DNA from: Ambrosia x helenae
Lineage: Eukaryota > Streptophyta > Magnoliopsida > Asterales > Asteraceae
Direction: 5' to 3'
Assembly (NCBI GenBank): GCA_030844895.1
Contig: CM061224.1
Span: forward strand, 76,082,567 to 76,146,566
DNA length: 64,000 nt
Made by a program: the position numbers and the translations under genes. Within the stretch, counting starts at the first letter, position 1; each line of letters opens with the position of its first letter. Of the stretch, positions 56,828-64,000 are shown in pieces. Under the pieces are notes generated by a model. It searched no databases and was not told where the DNA came from. It saw nothing but the letters and a program-made list of their open reading frames with translations.

Positions 56828-57459
56828 ACTCTTTTTCGTCCCTGAAAAAGAATTATGCAATGGAATCACAATCAAATAATCTGGCCTCAAAACATAGGTT
56901 ACTTTAATTTTAAAAATCTAATCACGTGCCAACTGCGATTGCAGGTATACTTGTCCTCTTAAACCCAACCGCCGGTTTCTAAGCCCCTTATCATGTTAGT
57001 TTATCTTTAGGTTCATTTAGTCTACCTAGGATCTCACACTAAAGAAGCCACAGTTTCACCTAATCCCGCCTCAAGCTTATGAAACAAAAGGAACAACCAA
57101 TTGACTATTCCTAACCGTTTTATATAGAAAACTGAGAGAATTTAAAATCATTTTTTTTATCTCAGCATACTTAACTCAGAGGGTGTGGCCAATCCAAGTC
57201 GTTATCCCAGTGGCCAGGCACCTTAAGCTTCAGCATTTTCGCTTTGATTTCTAATTATTTCATGAGCTCTTTTTTTTTTAGATATTTATTTTCAGACAAT
57301 CCTAGAGGGAGTCGAGTCCGGAGTCACTATCCCTAGAAACGACACCATTGGCCTTGCCCTTATTTTATATCCAGCTCTTTTTTCTTTCTTTTTTCAACTT
57401 TTGATTAGAAATTCTAACGGTCTTAAACTTATAACGGCATTCCTTATACTATTATTGGT
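56828..57459 (-). other. Non-coding 3' internal region of the TGATGTGT-type element
   Basis: AT- and pyrimidine-rich on plus, with no ORF. It contains a block (57297-57352) with tagagggagtcgagtccgg, typical of untranslated sequence. It continues at 63841. Confidence 0.5.
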
Positions 57460-58936
57460 TGTAACACCCCAACCGATGGCGGAATCATCGAATTGTCACG
57501 TAGTGACGATTGTTCGAAAGCACATGGTACTAAAATGTAAATATATTATTGAATAATTTAAATTGTCTTAAATAGATGAAATGGGAAAAAAAATACAAAA
57601 GTCTGAACGAAACATGAAATTTGAAATAACTTATTAAAAGCAAGCACTAAAATCCAATGCTATGGAACTAAGATCAAACTGCACCTGAAACATGTACAAA
57701 ATAGGTTTTGTCAACATATGAAATGTTGGTGAGCATTCCTAGTTTTAATACATATAGTAAGTTGGAAAATGGTATACAATTCAAGTGCAACGCTACAGTG
57801 CAGTTATGAAAACTATGTATCATACAAATGAGCGAAATCAATCCTGTGACTGTATAAATGTACTAAAATGAACGGCGGTGTACTTATCCAACAAATGGAT
57901 AATAACTTAACAATGACCATGGATTCTCCGATGAAAAAAGGGGGAGAATCAACCTAGGCGGGTTGTCAATCCAATAGCGTTATCCAATGTTAAGGTCGGC
58001 TTGTACATGGCTAATGATTTCACTAAGTACAAATGTATTCTACATGTAATGTCTAAGCATAAAGCACGTTTGTAAGCAAATGCACATAGTACTAGAATTG
58101 TATTGTAAAAATGTGAACTTGTATTGGTAATTTGTATAAGTGTACATGTAACACCCCAAAAATGAATAAAAGCAAAAAGGGGATAGGAAATACTCACTTT
58201 CGCCAAAAGACTAGATGACTAAGCGAGCGTGAAAATGCGAGCAATCCAAAGATTCAACAACGAAACTACTCCAATTTAGAAGAAAAGAAACCGAATAGGA
58301 AAAATATCAAGCTTCCAATTCACCAATTACAAGAGCTTATAATCAAAGCTTCAAATGTAGAAGTAATATACTCAAGAAGAAAGGTATGAGGGAGAGTTTA
58401 ATCGAATTGAAACAATCGATTTAGAGGTGCAAAGTGTAATGAGTCATAGGTGGGTTTTTATACTAGTTTTGGATTCAATTAAGCTTTAAAATTGGTCAAC
58501 ACAATAAAGTAAGGTTTTAAGATGAATTGACTATTTGACTAGAACTTTGACTAGGACTTTGATTGGGACTTTGACTAGGACTTTGACTAGGATTTTGACT
58601 AAGACTTTGTCTATTTGACTGTCTCAGCGGACCGCGAGGGCTAAAAAATAATTTTTCTAATTTAATCAATTTTAAGTTATAGACTTATTTCCTTCGGTTT
58701 TCTAAGTTGTTTTAGGACCGAAAATTAAGGGCTTTGAGTATCAAGGTCTGAAACATACGTGCTCGGGTGTAGATGTGAGTATAAAACGTGCATACTTTTA
58801 CTTATAAAAATTATAAGTTTTATTAAATTGTGAGTTTTGGTCCTATTAAAATACGTGGTTTAAAAATGAAAATTTTGAAATAGTTGAGGAACCAATTATG
58901 CACATTTATGAAAAGTGAAGGGTGCAGGTTGTCACA
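57460..58936 (-). repeat. Gypsy-3 3' LTR (1477 bp)
   Basis: tgtaacaccccaaccgatgg...ggttgtcaca on plus; the first 20 bases are the inverse of the Gypsy-1 LTR end. Confidence 0.92.
58455..58620 (-). promoter_or_regulatory. Gypsy-3 LTR promoter: TATA box and W-box array
   Basis: TATAAAAA on the minus strand (58462-58455). Upstream, 58526-58620 holds an array of about 15-bp imperfect repeats (tttgactaggac) with seven TTGACT copies on plus. TTGAC(C/T) is the WRKY W-box. The 5' LTR copy (63428-63522) has eight. Confidence 0.6.
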
Positions 58937-58951
58937 GTCTCCCCTACTTTA
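58937..58951 (-). promoter_or_regulatory. Gypsy-3 polypurine tract
   Basis: TAAAGTAGGGGAGAC on the minus strand, same type as Gypsy-1. Confidence 0.85.
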
Positions 58952-61900
58952 GAAAATTTCGTCCCGAAATTACTTTCAAGTGATGGTTTCCACGAAACAA
59001 AAGGCATTTGTAAAAAGGCAAGTAGCTTTTAAGAAATGCATTAGCCATGATTTGACAAAGTTTGAAGTAGTTATTTAATACCCAAAATAAGAGTTTGAAA
59101 ATCCTTAAAGTTTGACCAAAAGTTAGAGAATTAAGAGTTTATAATGAGCAAGGTTTGGGAAAAGTATGTAACTGGTTAGGGCAGGGCAGTGTTATAGTAG
59201 CTTCCCTTACTTTAGAGAAGTTTCTGACCGAACTTTATTAAGGACGTGCAACAGAATTTCGACTAACACAGAGTGTATGAGTATACAAAGTTTGTGTTTT
59301 CTGTGTGGATGGTCCAGAGAAAGACTCTAGGAAGTCGAATTGAAGCTCGTGTAAGAACATTCTTATAAAAAAATGCTAGCTATTAGTCAACGATCTAATA
59401 AAGAGATAGTAATGGGTAGGTTCTTGGTCAGACTCCTAGTCCGCTCCCGCAGTATCGCTCGTGCTTATATATAGGGTGTACCGCAGCTAACCCACCACAC
59501 TACTGATACTTTGGACTCGTACTGATTGTCTACCAATAGCCTAAGTAGAATCACACAACACCCCCATGTACCTGTAAACCCATGATTGCGTTCCGGACCG
59601 TAATCATCGATTTACCTTACACTAGGGTGCTATGCTTTTCCATAACACTAACATAAGTAATACAAGAAACAATGCGTGCAACCAAAATGTGTTAAGTAGT
59701 AGATACTACTCAAGTATAAGATGCGGTTAGAGGTTCTTCCCCTTTCAGGTTCACCCTTTAACCGTATAAGATTAATGTGTAAGTATAAGACATGATTAGG
59801 GGTTCTTCACCTTTCGGGTTCACCCTTAACCGGTAAATTTCTGTTCACATCATTGGGCTCTAAACAACCATATTGATAAACTCTAAGGATTACACCGTTC
59901 CCCTAGGGTTAGAGGAATACTCTGAACCGAGTCGTACATGGGAACTGGCTTAGATCTCATACGAGCTATCAATTAGTATGTTCGTTGGCCATGATGATGA
60001 ACAAAATAATGTAAAGTATAACAGGGTTTTGCTCACAACAAAAAAAAAATATGCATACCAAATATGCGTTCATGTAAGTATATAAGTATAGCATAAAATT
60101 TCGATTGAAAGAATAGCATAACGTAAATCGAGTAAATCGCACAATTTGCACAAAATGAAAGTAACCGAGTTAAATTAATGCTCAAAAATAGTGTTGTAAG
60201 AATAACTACAAATAACTAATGCGAGAATAGTTGCGAATAACGCGTGAAAATAACTACCAACAAAAGAATAATACAAAGATAATAAGATAATGTACGAACG
60301 TAACTATAAATAGAATGGTGTAAAAAATTAATGAAATTTACTGTAAATGAAAGTGCGCAGAACAGACGTATAGTCTACTGGTATGAGGATAACTTTTTGA
60401 AAACCGAAGAATGTTTTAAGTTCAAAACAGGTTCACTTGAAAAGATTTCGTAGGTACACATTTTCATGTGTTTATAAGAAGTCGAGTTTGAAAAGTGTTA
60501 TAAGGTATATTATTAGTTGCAAATTCCTCCCGAAAACATATATTGGATACGTTATATGAAAACATGCAGTTTACATTTGATTTGTAAAATATGCAATGCA
60601 AGTTTATAAAATGCAAGATGAAACCATTTCATGAAGTGTGTGTAAATCTAATGTGTTTCGAAAGACCAAGATTTAAAATGATGTGAGGGTTGTGAATGAT
60701 CCCAGATGCCTTGGCGAATTTTGGAAAATAAAATTTTCTGTATTTACACATTTCTTTAACTTGTGGGTTGAAAAGTCAGAAATTTTTAATTGTTATGAAA
60801 TGTTGAGAAAATCGAAGTGTTACCCGTTAAGACTGGGTAAACTTGAAACCTTTTAAATTTTCAAACTTTTACGAAATTTATACATTGAAAGATCATTTAT
60901 TTGCAGGATCGTTAAGGCGTCTCTTTGGGCTCATATCGGGCTATTTGTTTCAAGGCACAAGGTGTATGAAAAGTGTGTTCTAATTTGGTGAATAGGCTTT
61001 GTGAAAAGACTTATAGAATAAGTTGTCAAATTAATCGTTTTAGAGAGTAGTGTACTAGTGCGTATCGTGTAGGTAGGCATTTATGTATGAGTTTAGTCTA
61101 ACTATGAAGTTCTAACTAATGGTAGTTGGCTATGGCTTAGACGACTGGGTGTGGCTATATTAGTATTAGATATATCAGAATATATTGTCTTGAAAGTATT
61201 GTGGCTGTATAAACGGATACAAAAGTCATAATTTAAGGATATACTGTGACTTCGATCAAGTAAGTTTGTAACCATGAAGATATAAAACAAGTTGAAATAA
61301 TAAGTTTGGAAAAAAACCGTGTTCATTTTTAACTGTATGATGACGCAACATTCCTAAAATCAGGATGTGATCAAAGTTAAACAAAGAGTTTAAAACTTAA
61401 GTCGTGGGTAAAAATGTTTTAATGCAAAACGAGTAATACCTTATAGTGTAAAAATCATGAGCACAAGTGAAATAGTGTAAGCTTTAATGCGATAATATAT
61501 CGAACAAAAGTTTTAGTAATGATGGTAAGAGATTCAAAAGCGAATGATCAATGAACAATGGCATATGAAACATCAAGTGATTAAATGGAATCTTCAAATG
61601 ATAAACAAACATAAATATCAATGATATAAAACATTGGAATTGTTTCTATAGGAAACTTTGACCAACTCAAGTATTTGAAATTTCCTAGTGACTTGTGGGG
61701 GCTTACTTTAGCCTATAAGTGAATGCTCATCCCAAGAGTTCCCAGGTAGGTATATGGGTCCCTCGTCTGATTGGGATTTATACGAAATACCAGGCCTAGA
61801 CAGAAAACTCAGGATACAGGCGCTCACCCTTCTAGATTGCACGTGCCCCATCACTAGTGAATTCCAAAACTTTAGCGAGATTAAAAACGAGATGCAAAAA

Positions 61901-62343
61901 TAGATCCTTGAGATTTGGATTTCACTCCTAACTCAAAGATGTATTTCAAAATTGAAGACGATTGTGGAATGAAACCAATCACTAAGTTAAGGATATCACT
62001 CCCAGCTTAGTGGTTAAGTTCCTTTTTGAAAGAAATACTCTTTGAGGTGTGGATGTCACTCCTATCTCAAAGATATATTCCTAAGATAAATAACATATAG
62101 AGGAGTGAAACTAATCACCAAGGTATGGATGACACTCCTAACTTAGTGATATCGTTTCGTTTGTGAAATACGAGTATCTTCTTCTTTAAACAACACACCA
62201 AAAGAATAACGAGAGAGAATCATAGCGAAAATATCTTGAAAGAAAATAATAGGATAAAGAGAAATAAACACAAGAGGACTCGTGAATGTAAGCTTGGTTA
62301 TAGACTAGGTTAAAAGGCATTCTAATAACCTAATTCCCTATAA
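58952..62343 (-). other. Gypsy-3 internal region, non-coding
   Basis: No ORF over about 75 codons and none with retroelement motifs. The end near the PBS (61690-61850) matches the Gypsy-1 leader (16430-16565: 'agggtgaacgcctgtat', 'gggaattctcgggatgag' blocks). The end near the PPT (about 59570-59625) matches Gypsy-1 18120-18175 (ggtccggaacgtaatcat). The middle carries repeated 'ggatgacactcctaactta'-like sentences at 61910-62150. Confidence 0.75.
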
Positions 62344-62360
62344 CCATGGCTCTGATACCA
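62344..62360 (-). promoter_or_regulatory. Gypsy-3 primer binding site (initiator Met tRNA)
   Basis: TGGTATCAGAGCCATGG on the minus strand, three bases from the 5' LTR. Confidence 0.92.
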
Positions 62361-62363
62361 ATC

Positions 62364-63840
62364 TGTAACACCCCAACCGATGGCGGAATCATCGAAGTGT
62401 CACGTAGTGACGATTGTTCAAAAGCACATGGTACTAAAATGTAAATATATTATTGAATAATTTAAATTGTCTTAAATAGATGAAATGGGAAAAAAAATAC
62501 AAAAGTCTGAACGAAACATGAAATTTGAAATAACTTATTAAAAGCAAGCACTAAAATCCAATGCTATGGAACTAAGATCAAACTGCACCTGAAACATGTA
62601 CAAAATAGGTTTTGTCAACATATGAAATGTTGGTGAGCATTCCTAGTTTTAATACATATAGTAAGTTGGAAAATGGTATACAATTCAAGTGCAACGCTAC
62701 AGTGCAGTTATGTAAACTATGTATCATACAAATGAGCGAAATCAATCCTGTGACTGTATAAATGTACTAAAATGAACGGCGGTGTACTTATCCAACAAAT
62801 GGATAATAACTTAACAATGAACATGGATTCTCCGATGAAAAAAGGGGAGAATCAACCTAGGCGGGTTGTCAATCCAATAGCGTTATCCAATGTTAAGGTC
62901 GGCTTGTACATGGCTAATGATTTCACTAAGTACAAATGTATTCTACATGTAATGTCTAAGCATAAAGCACGTTTGTAAGCAAATGCACATAGTACTAGAA
63001 TTGTATTGTAAAAATGTGAACTTGTATTGGTAATTTGTATATGTGTACATGTAACACCCCAAAAATGAATAAAAACAAAAAGGGGATAGGAAATACTCAC
63101 TTTCGCCAAATGACTAGATGACTAAGCGAGCGTGAAAATGCGAGCAATCCAAAGATTCAACAACGAAACTAGTCCAATTTAGAAGAAAAGAAACCGAATA
63201 GGAAAAATATCAAGCTTCCAATTCACCAATTACAAGAGCTTATAATCAACGCTTCAAATGTAGAAGTAATATACTCAAGAAGAAAGGTATGAGGGAGAGT
63301 TTAATCGAATTGAAACAATCGATTTAGAGGTGCAAAGTGTAATGAGTCATAGGTGGGTTTTTATACTAGTTTTGGATTCAATTAAGCTTTAAAATTGGTC
63401 AACACAATAAAGTAAGGTTTTAAGATGAATTGACTATTTGACTAGAACTTTGACTAGGACTTTGATTGGGACTTTGACTAGGACTTTGACTAGGATTTTG
63501 ACTAAGACTTTGACTATTTGACTGTCTCAGCGGACCGCGAGGGCTAAAAAAATAATTTTTCTAATTTAATCAATTTTAAGTTATAGACTTATTTCCTTCG
63601 GTTTTCTAAGTTGTTTTAGGACCGAAAATTAAGGGCTTTGAGTATCAAGGTCTGAAACATACGTGCTCGGGTGTAGATGTGAGTATAAAACGTGCATACT
63701 TTTACTTATAAAAATTATAAGTTTTATTAAAGTGTGAGTTTTGGTCCTATTAAAATACGTGGTTTAAAAATGAAAATTTTGAAATAGTTGAGGAACCAAT
63801 TATGCACATTTATGAAAAGTGAAGGGTGCAGGTTGTCACA
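62364..63840 (-). repeat. Gypsy-3 5' LTR (1477 bp)
   Basis: Same length as and about 99% identical to 57460-58936; ends at ggttgtcaca before TTGGC. Confidence 0.92.
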
Positions 63841-64000
63841 TTGGCGGTTTCAGCTTCCCCATTTTTTCCTAGATGAGAACCCACAAGGTATCCTAATAAA
63901 TTTGGGTGTATTAGCTCAAAGGAAACTTTTATACCGGCTGGGCCTACCCACATATCCCAAGTCAACACGATTTCGATTATTTCTTCTTCTAATACATATA
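63841..64000 (-). other. Internal sequence of the TGATGTGT-type element, continuing
   Basis: Resumes after Gypsy-3; no ORF or motif seen in the 160 bases available. Confidence 0.5.

Larger units (their letters stand above)
57460..63840 (-). mobile_element. Gypsy-3: non-coding Gypsy element (LARD-like)
   Basis: Two 1477-bp LTRs (5': 62364-63840; 3': 57460-58936), Met-tRNA PBS, PPT, and a 3.4-kb internal region with no meaningful ORF. Flanks TTGGT (57455-57459) and TTGGC (63841-63845) agree in 4 of 5 bases. LTRs differ at about 13 sites (0.9%) by eye. The region after the PBS and that before the PPT resemble Gypsy-1, so it is a coding-less relative needing all proteins in trans. Confidence 0.88.
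55095..64000 (-). mobile_element. LTR retrotransposon with TGATGTGT ends, partial, carrying Gypsy-3
   Basis: The 3' LTR is 55095-56811, followed by a PPT and internal sequence 56812-57459, which resumes after Gypsy-3 at 63841 and runs off the window. It interrupts the Copia-B integrase frame; the left target copy would be GAGCG (55090-55094). The internal part seen is non-coding, so the superfamily cannot be proven; LTR size and PPT style suggest Gypsy (Tat or related). Confidence 0.7.

Overview
This is plant nuclear DNA, most likely from a eudicot with a large, repeat-rich genome. The daisy family (Asteraceae) is my guess, from the kinds of Tekay-like Gypsy and Sirevirus-like Copia elements present; that is an inference. 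There is no bacterial signature: no operons, no ribosome binding sites, and the one host gene is split by a GT-AG intron. Nearly all the long open frames belong to retrotransposons, and most of those are broken.

Layout. 1-5.4 kb: a GC-rich possible foldback element, an internally deleted LINE with a poly(A) tail (769-1454), AT-rich DNA, and a Gypsy-type LTR (about 2730-5390). 5608-8073: a solo LTR with perfect ACTAT target duplications, sitting in an unrecognised reading frame. 8.5-44.1 kb: a tandem array of a ~2.86-kb unit. Each unit carries a small two-exon secreted-protein gene of the organ-specific protein (DUF2775) type on the minus strand. Copy 1 (8682-9061) is open; copies 2 (11544-11912) and 3 (43434-43823) are frameshifted. 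Copy 2's unit was split by a Russian-doll nest: Gypsy-1 (13613-38592, TSD AACAA) holds Copia-A in its 3' LTR (19702-37450, TSD TTAAA), which holds Gypsy-2 (26079-33806, TSD GGCAG). LTR-LTR differences counted by eye fall from about 2% (Gypsy-1) to 0.9% (Copia-A) to 0.4% (Gypsy-2), as the nesting order requires. 38.6-44.1 kb: the rest of the array, with a TA-array MITE, a CACTA-like remnant, and a MULE-type foldback with 9-bp TSD (40955-41847).

44.1-64 kb: a second nest, all on the minus strand: Copia-C (3' end only, 44142-46326), then Copia-B (Sirevirus-like, from 46327), then an LTR element with TGATGTGT ends (LTR 55095-56811), then Gypsy-3 (57460-63840). The missing 5' parts of the outer three should lie beyond base 64000.

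How the parts work together. None of the three complete Gypsy elements encodes pol. Gypsy-1 and Gypsy-2 keep only gag and Gypsy-3 keeps no ORF, so all depend on enzymes made elsewhere. The LTR promoters carry dense family-specific motif clusters next to their TATA boxes: hairpins built on GCGATTA or GCGAATGAG words, a W-box array, a CRE/bZIP site with MYB-like sites, and tRNA-like Pol III boxes. In Copia-B the same CATTCGC-type words lie upstream of a second TATA box in the spacer before the envelope-like ORF, which also has a strong splice acceptor just before its ATG. This suggests that ORF has its own promoter or a spliced mRNA.
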